Of a DNA stretch of 39,505 nt, positions 10,898-18,344 are shown in pieces. Below the pieces are notes generated by a model that was not told the origin of the DNA, made no database searches, and was given only the letters and a program-made list of their open reading frames with translations. Within the stretch, counting starts at the first letter, position 1. Each line of letters opens with the position of its first letter. Origin of the DNA: an uncultured Eubacterium sp. GTDB taxonomy: Bacteria; Bacillota; Clostridia; Lachnospirales; Lachnospiraceae. Position numbers and translations under genes: made by a program. The stretch covers positions 1 through 39,505 of the forward strand of contig CAJTTQ010000006.1 of the NCBI GenBank assembly GCA_910579145.1, in the 5' to 3' direction.

Positions 10898-11353
10898 ATG
10901 CTGGTAAAAACGAGATATTTTGGGGAGATCGACCTGACGGATGAGAAGATCATTACGTTGGATAAAGGCTTGATGGGATTTGATGAGTTTAAGCGCTATA
11001 CGATCCTGTATGACTGCGAAAAAGAAGAAGGGACGAATATTTCATGGTTTCAATGCGTCGATGAGCCTTCTTTAGCGCTTCCGGTCATAAATCCCCTGTT
11101 AGTAAAAGAAGATTATAATCCAGTGGTGGAGGATGAGATTTTAGATGGTATCGGTGAGATTAACGAGGAGAACCTCGTCATACTGATCACGATGACGGTG
11201 CCGAAAGATCTGACACAGATGACGGTCAACTTGAAAGCGCCTATCATTATCAATGCTGATACGAGAAAAGGTGTGCAGATCGTTGCGGAAAATCAGGATT
11301 ATGAGGTGAAATATAAGATATACGATATCCTCAAGAAGAAAAAGGAGGCGTGA
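10898..11353 (+). CDS. fliW: Flagellar assembly factor FliW
   Basis: FliW binds newly made cytoplasmic flagellin and, when free, binds CsrA and blocks its repression of flagellin translation. The 151-residue product shows the family features: TRYFGEIDL, then GLMGFDEFKRYTIL, the WFQCVDEPSLALPVINP block, and LKAPIIINADTRKGVQIV. GAGGT sits before ATG 10898. csrA starts 4 bases after its stop, the usual coupled fliW-csrA pair in Firmicutes. Its target transcript is probably the flagellin leader at 15483-15627. Confidence 0.96.
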   Translation: MLVKTRYFGEIDLTDEKIITLDKGLMGFDEFKRYTILYDCEKEEGTNISWFQCVDEPSLALPVINPLLVKEDYNPVVEDEILDGIGEINEENLVILITMTVPKDLTQMTVNLKAPIIINADTRKGVQIVAENQDYEVKYKIYDILKKKKEA

Positions 11354-11357
11354 TCGT

Positions 11358-11576
11358 ATGCTGGCATTGGCGAGAAAAGTAAATGAGTCTATTATCATCA
11401 ACGATGATATTGAGGTTACGATATTAGAAATCAAAGGCGATCAGGTGAAGGTGGGGATCAAGGCGCCAAAATCGGTACCTGTTTACCGGAAGGAGCTTTA
11501 TCTTCAGATCCAGGAGGCAAATGAGGAGGCAGTTAAGACGGCAGATCTGGCTGCGCTGTCCGAACTTTTGAAATAG
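11358..11576 (+). CDS. csrA: Carbon storage regulator CsrA (flagellin translation repressor)
   Basis: CsrA is a small homodimeric RNA-binding protein that recognises GGA in hairpin loops and blocks ribosome access. The 72-residue product begins MLALARKVNESIIINDDIEV and retains the RNA-contact residues Leu4, Arg6 and Arg44 (VPVYRKELY). It has a longer C-terminal tail than E. coli CsrA, as is typical of the FliW-binding form. The ribosome site AAGGAGG overlaps the end of fliW, so the two genes are probably translationally coupled. The likely target in this window is flagellin mRNA. Confidence 0.97.
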   Translation: MLALARKVNESIIINDDIEVTILEIKGDQVKVGIKAPKSVPVYRKELYLQIQEANEEAVKTADLAALSELLK

Positions 11577-11592
11577 TTAAGTAAGGAGAGGT

Positions 11593-11619
11593 TAACTTTT
11601 CTTCTTTCCATGCCGATAT
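11593..11619 (+). promoter_or_regulatory. Sigma-28 promoter before flaG
   Basis: TAAC (11593-11596), a 15-base spacer, and GCCGATAT (11612-11619). The -10 box is a full match to the sigma-28 consensus. It starts the flaG-fliD-fliS unit about 45 bases downstream. Confidence 0.75.
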
Positions 11620-11671
11620 TTTCTTTAAGAAAAGTCATAGTTTGCACAAGATACACATGGAGGTGTTTAAA

Positions 11672-12106
11672 ATGGAAGTAGAAACGATGTCAAATGTAAA
11701 TTCAAACTATGGTTCAGCGGAGGCTGTGAAAGTATCTGCGCCGAAGACAACTGTCAAAGCGGATGTGGCGCGCGCAGATGCCGCAGTGACAAAAGCTGTG
11801 CCGACGACTTCACAACCGGCGCCGGTAGATGCGAAAGGGGATGCTGAACAGCAGGGAAGCGAACAGCAGCAGAAAAAACATACACCGAGCGAGGCCACGA
11901 TGCTAGATGCTGTGAGCAAAGCAAATCTCAGAATGGAACACACGCGTTGCGAATATTCTTATCATAAGAAGACCAATCGTGTTTCAATCAAGGTGATCGA
12001 TCGGGATACCGATGAGGTGATTCGGGAGATCCCGCCAGAAAAATCCCTGGATATGCTGCAGAAAATGTGGGAACTGGCGGGAATGCTCGTTGATGAAAAG
12101 CGATAG
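11672..12106 (+). CDS. flaG: FlaG family flagellar protein
   Basis: FlaG-family proteins are encoded next to fliD and affect filament length or stability; the mechanism is not well defined. The 144-residue product has a disordered, Ala/Val/Gln-rich N-terminal half and a conserved C-terminal domain: RVSIKVIDRDTDEVIREIPP, then EKSLDMLQKMWELAGMLVDEK. ATG 11672 is chosen because GGAGGT (11659-11664) sits 7 bases upstream; an in-frame TTG at 11642 lacks a ribosome site. fliD follows after 60 bases. Confidence 0.93.
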   Translation: MEVETMSNVNSNYGSAEAVKVSAPKTTVKADVARADAAVTKAVPTTSQPAPVDAKGDAEQQGSEQQQKKHTPSEATMLDAVSKANLRMEHTRCEYSYHKKTNRVSIKVIDRDTDEVIREIPPEKSLDMLQKMWELAGMLVDEKR

Positions 12107-12166
12107 CAGACAGACATTCATAGTTGATCATGCGTGTCGAACAGAAAGTGAAATGGAGGAATTGAT

Positions 12167-14341
12167 ATGGGTATTCGAATGAGCGGTCTTTCTTCAGGAC
12201 TTGATACAGAGGCGATCGTAGGGGCGTTGATGTCTGCCCAGAGCCTGAAAAAGACGAAAATTGAAAGGAATAAGACAAAACTTGAGTGGACGCAGACTAA
12301 ATGGGCTGAGTTAAATACGAAGTTATATAAACTGTACACGGAACAAGTTTCCAAGATGCGACTGCAATCTTCTTATCAGACAAAGAAGGCGACGGTTTCC
12401 GACCCGACGAAAGCAAATGTGACGGCTAAAAATGATGCGGTAAACGGAAGTTATACGTTGGAAGTTAAGAATATTGCGACGACGCAGTATTTGAGTGGAG
12501 CCAAAATCAAAGCGGAAGCAGTTACAGACAAACTTGTAGATCTTGATCCGGCTCTGTTGAATAAGGAGATCGAAATCACAAATGGTGATAAGACGACAAA
12601 ATTTGAGATTACAGGAAATACCACGATAGCTGATTTTACAAAAGCATTGCAGGATGCTGGTTTGAATGCTAGTTATGATACCGATCAGCAACGCTTTTTC
12701 ATCAGCAGCAAAGAAAGTGGATTGGGGAATGCTTTTTCTATTTCGACATCTGGTTTGACAGCTGCCGAGGTGGCAGGAAGAGAAGCGATCCGTAATGCGG
12801 TTGGCTATGACAATATGTCAAAAGATAATAAGAAAATTGTTGATGAGGCAATGCAGGCATTACAGAAATCAGGCGTAGGAACGGATGAGTATAACAAAGC
12901 GCTCGATTCCCTTGCAAAAGCTGCTTACGATACGAAGAAAACAGCAACTGACTCGGCGGCAGCAAAATATGTGCAGGCGAAGCTCTATAGCGAAAGCTAT
13001 GCGACATATGAAACAAAAGCGAAGGATGAACTGAAATCTTCCTATTATGACGATGCCGGAAATCTGTTAGACGGTAAAACGGAGGATGAATATAATAAAG
13101 CAGTAAAAGCAAAAGCGGATGAGTATACGACAAATTTTGTTAATCGTGAGATGAGCACCAATAATGATGTGAAACTGCAGGTGGAAGCGGCGGCTTTTTC
13201 TGGAAAAACAGCGGCGGAAATCCAAGCGTTAGGCGGCGAGGGCATAAATAAGTATTACTCAAAAGATGGCGGCGCTCCGGTAATTGAAGGATTTGACGGA
13301 ACAAATACTTTTAGCGAGAGCGGTATTAAGGCGGCGATCACAAGTGATGTTGAAAACTATGCAAACATTACGGATCGTAATGATACACTCTCCGGATCTG
13401 CGCTAAGTGCACTTGGACTGGCGGATATTTCCGTGGATGCTGATGGAAACGTAAGCGTAAACGGTGGAGCGAATGATTCGAGTAACACGTTGATGCCAAA
13501 AGGAATGTCTTTGGTTGCAGCATCGGATAGCGTTATTTTGCTGAATGGAGCAGAACTTACTTCAAAGTCATCGACGGTTTCTGCAAACGGACTGGAGATA
13601 GAGCTGACTGGCCTGACGAAGAACGATGGTCCGATCACGTTTTCAGTTTCGAATGACGTAGACAGCGTATATAATTCTGTGAAGTCGTTCCTGAAAGAAT
13701 ATAACGAAATCATGAAAGAGATGAAATCCCTTTATAACGCTGAATCCGCGAAAGGGTATGAACCTCTTACGAGTGAACAGAAAAAGGCGATGTCCGATGA
13801 TGACGTGAAGCTTTGGGAAGATAAGATCAAAGGAGCTTTGCTGCGGAATGATTCGACGCTGGGCAGTATTATGTCCAGTATGCGTTCGGCAATGATGAGC
13901 CAGGTGACATACGAAGGAAAGTCGTACTCGCTTGCCAGCTTTGGTATCATGACTTCTACGGATTACACAGAGGGCGGTCTGCTCCATATCTATGGGGATA
14001 CGGAGGATGCTGTATATGCGGATAAAGATGATAAGCTGAAAAAAGCGCTGGCAGAAGATCCGGATGCTGTGATGAATGTGCTCTCTGGTATTTTTGAGAA
14101 TCTCAGAACGACAATGAGCCAGAAGATGGCTGGTAGCAAGACCAGCAGTGCGATGACATTCTATAATGACATCACGATGAAAGACCAGCTCAAGACGTAT
14201 GAGAAAGACATCAAAGCTTGGGAGAAGAAACTGGCTAGTATGGAAGATGCGTATTATAAGAAATTTACGGCGATGGAAGTGGCACTTGCAAAACTGCAGT
14301 CTCAGCAGAGTTCACTGGCTGGCCTGTTTGGAGGAAATTAA
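12167..14341 (+). CDS. fliD: Flagellar filament cap protein FliD, with large insert
   Basis: FliD (HAP2) caps the growing filament and helps flagellin fold into place. The N-terminus GIRMSGLSSGLDTEAIVGAL and the C-terminal block (YEKDIKAWEKKLASMEDAYY, MEVALAKLQSQQSSLAGLF) are typical. At 724 residues it is far longer than the 450-500 residues common in the family. The added region (about residues 205-400) is rich in Ala, Lys, Asp and Tyr, predicted mostly helical, and probably exposed at the cap. GGAGGA precedes ATG 12167. The fliS gene follows after a 158-base gap containing a hairpin. Confidence 0.94.
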   Translation: MGIRMSGLSSGLDTEAIVGALMSAQSLKKTKIERNKTKLEWTQTKWAELNTKLYKLYTEQVSKMRLQSSYQTKKATVSDPTKANVTAKNDAVNGSYTLEVKNIATTQYLSGAKIKAEAVTDKLVDLDPALLNKEIEITNGDKTTKFEITGNTTIADFTKALQDAGLNASYDTDQQRFFISSKESGLGNAFSISTSGLTAAEVAGREAIRNAVGYDNMSKDNKKIVDEAMQALQKSGVGTDEYNKALDSLAKAAYDTKKTATDSAAAKYVQAKLYSESYATYETKAKDELKSSYYDDAGNLLDGKTEDEYNKAVKAKADEYTTNFVNREMSTNNDVKLQVEAAAFSGKTAAEIQALGGEGINKYYSKDGGAPVIEGFDGTNTFSESGIKAAITSDVENYANITDRNDTLSGSALSALGLADISVDADGNVSVNGGANDSSNTLMPKGMSLVAASDSVILLNGAELTSKSSTVSANGLEIELTGLTKNDGPITFSVSNDVDSVYNSVKSFLKEYNEIMKEMKSLYNAESAKGYEPLTSEQKKAMSDDDVKLWEDKIKGALLRNDSTLGSIMSSMRSAMMSQVTYEGKSYSLASFGIMTSTDYTEGGLLHIYGDTEDAVYADKDDKLKKALAEDPDAVMNVLSGIFENLRTTMSQKMAGSKTSSAMTFYNDITMKDQLKTYEKDIKAWEKKLASMEDAYYKKFTAMEVALAKLQSQQSSLAGLFGGN

Positions 14342-14368
14342 AGAATTACCTGAAAGTATAGTGTGTTA

Positions 14369-14401
14369 CATAAAGGGCAAGAATCTTTCTTGCTCTTTAT
14401 G
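14369..14401 (+). other. Long perfect hairpin between fliD and fliS
   Basis: A 33-base inverted repeat forms a stem of about 15 pairs (one G-U) with almost no loop: CATAAAGGGCAAGAA pairs with the downstream TTCTTGCTCTTTATG. No U-tract follows, so it is a poor intrinsic terminator. It may instead mark an RNA processing point or protect the upstream message. Confidence 0.6.
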
Positions 14402-14499
14402 TGGTATATAAAATGCCGGGGGAGAGGAACATAAAATAAATGTGTTTCTTCTTTTTCTACACACAATATGCGCAGGATCTGCGCAGGATTGGAGGAGTA

Positions 14500-14880
14500 A
14501 TGGACACGAATATAGCAAATGCTTACCAGAGAAATGCAATTATGACGGCTACGCCGCCGGAACTTACGCTCATGCTTTATGAAGGAGCGATCAAATTTTG
14601 TAACATCGCAATGATGTCGATCGAGAAGAAAGATATTGAAAAGGCAAATACGAATCTCAAAAAGGCACAGGCGATCATCACGGAACTCCGGGCGACATTG
14701 GATCATAAGTATGAAGTGTGGGAGGACTTTGAACGAGTATATGAGTATATATACCGCATGCTGGTAGAGGCAAACATGCATAAAGATACCGAGGCTTTGG
14801 AAGAAGCCTTGAAGCGTATCCGAGAGATGCGTGATACATGGAAAGAGGTTATGCGTAAAAATGCGGAGGCGGCAAAATAG
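14500..14880 (+). CDS. fliS: Flagellin export chaperone FliS
   Basis: FliS binds the C-terminal helix of flagellin in the cytoplasm and keeps it from polymerising before export. The 126-residue helical product has the family motifs ANAYQRNAI, TATPPELTLMLYEGAIKFC and YEYIYRMLVEAN. ATG 14500 is chosen over the upstream in-frame ATG 14440, because GGAGGAG (14491-14497) lies directly before it and the upstream 20 residues do not resemble FliS. Two direct copies of TGCGCAGGAT lie just before the ribosome site (about 14469-14489). Confidence 0.94.
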   Translation: MDTNIANAYQRNAIMTATPPELTLMLYEGAIKFCNIAMMSIEKKDIEKANTNLKKAQAIITELRATLDHKYEVWEDFERVYEYIYRMLVEANMHKDTEALEEALKRIREMRDTWKEVMRKNAEAAK

Positions 14881-14907
14881 TCGGGAAGACGGATAGGATG
14901 TGATAGA

Positions 14908-15402
14908 ATGGAGCAGGGGAGCAAAAATAGTGTCTATGTAAATATGATGGTGGATTCGCTAAGCAGGAAAAAACGCATCCTGGGATTTATTTTGCAGAAA
15001 ACGCGTGAACAGGAGAGTTTGTTGAAGGATGAGGAAATGGATCCCGATGATTTTCAGGCGATCATAGACGAGAAAGGGGAACAGATCGACGAACTAAATA
15101 AAATAGACGAAGGGTTTGATACGCTCTTTTCCTATGTGGAGAAAGAAATTAATGAAAACCGTATGGCTTATCGGACTCAGATCGAGCAGATGCAGCAGCT
15201 GATCGGTGAGGTATCGGAGCTGGGAATCCAGATCCAGGCACTTGAACATCAGAACAGCGGGCATTTGAAAGTGTATCTGGCGAATCAGAGAAAGGCGATC
15301 CGGGAATTTAATGTAAATAGCAGGACGACTTCCAGTTACTATCAGAATATGGCCAATGCGCCAAAACTGGAACAGTCGTATTTTTTCAATAAAACAAAAT
15401 AA
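14908..15402 (+). CDS. Coiled-coil flagellar protein in the FliT position (FlgN/FliT-like chaperone)
   Basis: The 164-residue product is helical with heptad-like repeats and no signal peptide or membrane segment. It begins with a short lead (SVYVNMMVDSLSRKKRIL), then long Glu/Gln-rich helices, and ends with an aromatic tail (SSYYQNMANAPKLEQSYFF). A gene of this kind directly after fliS is usually FliT-like, a chaperone for FliD, but sequence similarity in that group is weak. The assignment rests on size, coiled-coil nature and position between fliS and flagellin. An AGGA element lies 10-15 bases before ATG 14908, a weak ribosome site. Confidence 0.7.
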   Translation: MEQGSKNSVYVNMMVDSLSRKKRILGFILQKTREQESLLKDEEMDPDDFQAIIDEKGEQIDELNKIDEGFDTLFSYVEKEINENRMAYRTQIEQMQQLIGEVSELGIQIQALEHQNSGHLKVYLANQRKAIREFNVNSRTTSSYYQNMANAPKLEQSYFFNKTK

Positions 15403-15420
15403 AAAAATTAAAAGTAAGGG

Positions 15421-15447
15421 TTAAGTTTTATATGATCGTTCCGATAT
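15421..15447 (+). promoter_or_regulatory. Sigma-28 promoter for flagellin
   Basis: TTAA (15421-15424), a 15-base spacer, and TCCGATAT (15440-15447). It begins a leader of about 170 bases before the flagellin start. Confidence 0.75.
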
Positions 15448-15482
15448 ATATAGTGTCAAGCAGAAAGACAACATGTTAATAA

Positions 15483-15556
15483 CTAAAGCAGGTGGTGGGT
15501 TTCGCTGCCGGGTCTATGGGCCCGTGGGCCCGCAGCAGGATTTACCATCGCTTTAG
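15483..15556 (+). promoter_or_regulatory. Structured flagellin 5' leader, candidate CsrA site
   Basis: The leader folds into one long hairpin. CTAAAGC (15483-15489) pairs with GCTTTAG (15550-15556), GGTGGT (15491-15496) with ACCATC (15544-15549), GCTGC (15504-15508) with GCAGC (15532-15536), and GGGTCT (15510-15515) with GGGCCC (15526-15531). The apical loop is 10 bases. An internal loop leaves AGGATTT (15537-15543) open, a GGA of the kind CsrA binds; a second GGA set overlaps the ribosome site at 15611-15617. This matches the two-site layout known for Bacillus subtilis hag. CsrA binding is inferred. Confidence 0.65.
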
Positions 15557-15624
15557 ATATTATATAAAATTTTAAAAATAACATCGGCATGGAAGCCGAT
15601 ACAAATTTCAAGGAGGAATGTATT

Positions 15625-16440
15625 ATGATCGTACAGCACAATATGACTTCAATGAACGCCAACAGACAGTTGGGAATCGTAGGAAACAACCTTACAAAAT
15701 CTACAGAAAAACTGGCAAGTGGTTACAGAGTAAACCGTGCAGCAGATGATGCAGCAGGACTTTCCATTTCCGAGAAGATGAGAGCACAGGTTCGTGGCTT
15801 GAATAGAGCTTCTGACAATGCTCAGGACGGTATTTCTCTTATCCAGACAGCAGAGGGTGCTATGGAGCAGCAGCATGCGATTCTTCAGAGAACTCGTGAG
15901 CTGGTAGTTCAGGCTTCTAACACAGGTACAATGGAAAAATCAAAAGAAAACGACTTCCAGAAGATTCAGGATGAGATTGATGAGCTGAAGGCTGAGTATA
16001 CTCGTATTAATACAGATACAGAGTTCAACAAGAAGACACTGTTGGATGGTACTTACAGCAGACAGTTCCTTCAGATCGGTGCAAACAGTGGTCAGGGTAT
16101 CAGCGTAACGATTTCTACAACGTCTTGGTCGACTGTGACAGTTACAGCATCTACAGGTTCTACGAACTCTGCTCAGATTTCTGTAGTTGACGCTATGCTT
16201 TCCAAAGTGTCGACAATGCGTTCTAAACTGGGTGCTATCCAGAACCGTTTGGAGTACACGATTAAAGTGGATGACAATACAGCAGAGAACCTGCAGTCAG
16301 CAGAAAGCCGTATCCGTGATACAGACATGGCTGATGAGATGACGAGATTCTCCAAGGAGAGCATCCTTCAGCAGGCAGCTACTTCGATGCTTGCTCAGGC
16401 AAATCAGGCAAATCAGGGAGTGCTTTCACTCTTACAGTAA
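15625..16440 (+). CDS. fliC: Flagellin (filament protein)
   Basis: This is the main filament subunit, 271 residues, a short flagellin. The N-terminal D0/D1 (MIVQHNMTSMNANRQLG to about 140) and C-terminal D1/D0 (SAESRIRDTDMADEMTRFSK to SLLQ) are highly conserved; the D2/D3 region is almost absent. Residues 87-93 (LQRTREL) match the TLR5-recognition stretch of D1, with Arg89 at the place of Salmonella FliC Arg90. Residues 160-186 are 16/27 Ser or Thr, a likely O-glycosylation segment. ATG 15625 is set by AGGAGG (15611-15616); an upstream in-frame ATG at 15589 lacks a ribosome site and is not flagellin-like. Codon use is strongly biased to frequent codons, as expected for a highly expressed gene. 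A strong terminator follows. Confidence 0.97.
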   Translation: MIVQHNMTSMNANRQLGIVGNNLTKSTEKLASGYRVNRAADDAAGLSISEKMRAQVRGLNRASDNAQDGISLIQTAEGAMEQQHAILQRTRELVVQASNTGTMEKSKENDFQKIQDEIDELKAEYTRINTDTEFNKKTLLDGTYSRQFLQIGANSGQGISVTISTTSWSTVTVTASTGSTNSAQISVVDAMLSKVSTMRSKLGAIQNRLEYTIKVDDNTAENLQSAESRIRDTDMADEMTRFSKESILQQAATSMLAQANQANQGVLSLLQ

Positions 16441-16512
16441 TCATATTCGTAAAGTTTGAGTATGCCCGCATGGGTGTGTTTGATGACTGGTTAACATTTG
16501 TGCAAGATGAGG

Positions 16513-16556
16513 GTGTCCCCGGTTTAAGTATTTTACTTAACGGGGACATTTTTTTA
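16513..16556 (+). terminator. Intrinsic terminator after flagellin
   Basis: GTCCCCG (16515-16521) pairs with CGGGGAC (16541-16547), extended inward by TTAAGT/ACTTAA, and is followed by ATTTTTTT (16548-16555). This is a textbook rho-independent terminator about 75 bases after the flagellin stop. Confidence 0.9.
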
Positions 16557-16618
16557 CTTATGTAAAAATGTTTTTGGCGCTGGAGTTCAGGCATATATTG
16601 AAAGGAGACTGTATTGTT

Positions 16619-17821
16619 GTGAGGGTGCTTTTGTATGAGTGGAATGCTTATATGCAGAGTGATCTAGAAGAAGTACTTCAACGTATGAAGATCGTATATG
16701 AAACATTTTCCTGCGAAATCGGAAAAGAGACTGGGATTGTAGATGACTATTTTATACGAAATTTTGGCAGGATTTTAAGAGAAGGGAATTTTGATGCTGT
16801 ACTGTCGCTGAATTACTGGAGTTCGGTAGCGATCACATGTGAGAAGGAGCATGTGCCGTATATTGCGTGGGGATATGATTGTCCTTTATCATTCAAAATT
16901 TTAGATTGTTTGAAGTATCCGACGAGTCATTTATTTGTGTTCGACAAGGCACAGTATCAGTTTTATAAGGAAAGACAATTTGAAAATGTATACCATATTC
17001 CGTTGTCGGTAAACGTAAAAAGATTAGATGAGATTCAACTAACTTCCGAAGAAAAGAAAAATTTTACAACAGATATTTCGTTTGTTGGAAATACGTATGC
17101 GTCTGACTATAATATGTTTAAATGTGTACTGGATGAGTATGTAAAAGGATATTTCGAGAGTCTGATTGAGACGCAGTACCGGATTTACGGAGATTATTTT
17201 ATTGATGACCTGATTCCGGATGAGTTATTGATTGAATTGCAGGAAAGAATAAAAAAGATGCCAGTGTTTTTAGGGGCGAGGCAGGCACCGCTGGAGGAAT
17301 TTCGGGGATGGGTCACTATGATGCTTGCGAGAGAGATTACGCGGCGAGAGAGAATTCTACTCATCTCAGCACTGTCGAAACGTCACCCGTTTAAATTATT
17401 TTCTTCTCAGGAGGAAACGATTCTAAAACATGTAGAGTATTGTGGAACAGTGAGCAGTCATTATGCTATGCCAAAAGTATTTAAGGCCAGCAAGATCAAT
17501 TTAAATATTACGTATAAGCAGATTACCGTAGGTATGCCGCTTCGTGTGCTGGATATCATGGGGGCAGGGGGATTCTTGCTGAGCAACTATCAGGAGGAAC
17601 TTTTGGAGAATTTCCGGCCCGGCGTGGATTGCGTTATTTATGAGAGTATAGAAGACGCGGTTGCGAAGGCAGAATACTATTTGGAACATGAGGAAGAGCG
17701 GCAGGAAATAGCTCACAACGGACATGAGGCGGTAAAGCGGTTTTCTTATGAAAATCAGTTGGACAAGATGTTTCGTATCGTTTTCGGTGATCAGTACCGC
17801 CAGTCGAGTTCATCTAAGTAG
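16619..17821 (+). CDS. CgeB-like GT-B glycosyltransferase
   Basis: This is a cytoplasmic glycosyltransferase of about 400 residues with the CgeB/Glyco_trans_1-like C-terminal half. From about residue 285 it reads ASKINLNITYKQITVGMPLR, VLDIMGAGGFLLSNYQEELL (from about 311) and YYLEHEEERQEIAHNGHEAV, the nucleotide-sugar binding part. The N-terminal half is a Rossmann-like acceptor domain with AWGYDCPLSF. I chose GTG 16619 because AAAGGAG (16601-16607) precedes it; ATG 16568 has no ribosome site and lies in the flagellin terminator trail. As the first gene after flagellin it probably acts on flagellin or its glycan; donor and acceptor are unknown. Confidence 0.8.
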   Translation: MRVLLYEWNAYMQSDLEEVLQRMKIVYETFSCEIGKETGIVDDYFIRNFGRILREGNFDAVLSLNYWSSVAITCEKEHVPYIAWGYDCPLSFKILDCLKYPTSHLFVFDKAQYQFYKERQFENVYHIPLSVNVKRLDEIQLTSEEKKNFTTDISFVGNTYASDYNMFKCVLDEYVKGYFESLIETQYRIYGDYFIDDLIPDELLIELQERIKKMPVFLGARQAPLEEFRGWVTMMLAREITRRERILLISALSKRHPFKLFSSQEETILKHVEYCGTVSSHYAMPKVFKASKINLNITYKQITVGMPLRVLDIMGAGGFLLSNYQEELLENFRPGVDCVIYESIEDAVAKAEYYLEHEEERQEIAHNGHEAVKRFSYENQLDKMFRIVFGDQYRQSSSSK

Positions 17822-18252
17822 ACCGGAAGGTAATCGTCGATGGATGATGTGAAAAATACATTGCGAACATAGGGATGATGTTCCATCACATAGTCGGCGG
17901 CTTCTTTCGTACTGAACAAAAATGACATGGTATAATTTATCCGCATATCAAACAGAAGATTAAAAATTTCAGGCGGATAATCAATATAATTTACAATATT
18001 TATGGTCAGGTGGTTTAGAGATGGGGAGAAATCTGTACTTAACAGGTTGTATCCTGCCATATTCACGGAAAGGATGAGCTGGCATGTATCGGGGTTAGTG
18101 CTTTTGATCAGGTTGTCCGTGTCGGTATCGGAGTTGATCGGGACTATTTTTGTTTTATAGTTGGCTTTTTTTAATACGGAAGACAGATGGGTTGCTAAAT
18201 ATTTTTGCTCATTTCCAAGCAAACCATTATAAATGATAGTAATTTGTTTCAC
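17791..18252 (-). CDS. Small hypothetical protein on the opposite strand
   Basis: This 153-residue product is not recognised with certainty. A GTG start at 18252 has AGGAGGT 7-8 bases upstream on the minus strand, and there is an extended -10 promoter, so the gene looks real. The protein begins MKQITIIYNGLLGNEQKYLA and contains QLILSVNMAGYNLL and TINIVNYIDYPPEIFNLLFD, alternating beta strands and helices without signal peptide or membrane segment. The pattern resembles the N-terminal half of GT-B enzymes of the DUF3880/CgeB kind, so it may be a detached acceptor-binding domain; this is a guess. Its 3' end overlaps the end of the convergent glycosyltransferase gene by 31 bases. Confidence 0.7.
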   Translation of the reverse strand: MKQITIIYNGLLGNEQKYLATHLSSVLKKANYKTKIVPINSDTDTDNLIKSTNPDTCQLILSVNMAGYNLLSTDFSPSLNHLTINIVNYIDYPPEIFNLLFDMRINYTMSFLFSTKEAADYVMEHHPYVRNVFFTSSIDDYLPVYLDELDWRY

Positions 18253-18286
18253 AGGTAGACCTCCTAAAGGAATTATTATTACATTT

Positions 18287-18295
18287 ATTATAGCA
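18287..18295 (-). promoter_or_regulatory. Extended -10 promoter for the minus-strand gene
   Basis: On the minus strand TGCTATAAT (18287-18295) gives an extended -10 box about 35 bases before the GTG start at 18252. No good -35 box is seen at 17 bases. Confidence 0.45.
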
Positions 18296-18344
18296 AATAA
18301 TGACAGAAAAGGGAAGTCTAAAATGTCTTAATATGGAGGAAAGA

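Noticed and set aside
13045..13987. Several minus-strand frames inside fliD
   Set aside because: Low-complexity antisense products of the Ala/Lys-rich insert; no ribosome sites.
14369..14401. Rho-independent terminator after fliD
   Set aside because: The stem is strong but mostly AT-rich at its base and is followed by GTGGTATATAAAA, not a U-run.
15483..15556. c-di-GMP (GEMM) riboswitch in the flagellin leader
   Set aside because: Clostridial flagellar leaders often carry one, but the conserved GEMM core elements are not seen; the segment is one long imperfect hairpin and fits a CsrA target better.
16568..16618. ATG 16568 as start of the first CgeB-like transferase
   Set aside because: No ribosome site precedes it and the extra residues lie in the trail of the flagellin terminator; GTG 16619 has AAAGGAG upstream.
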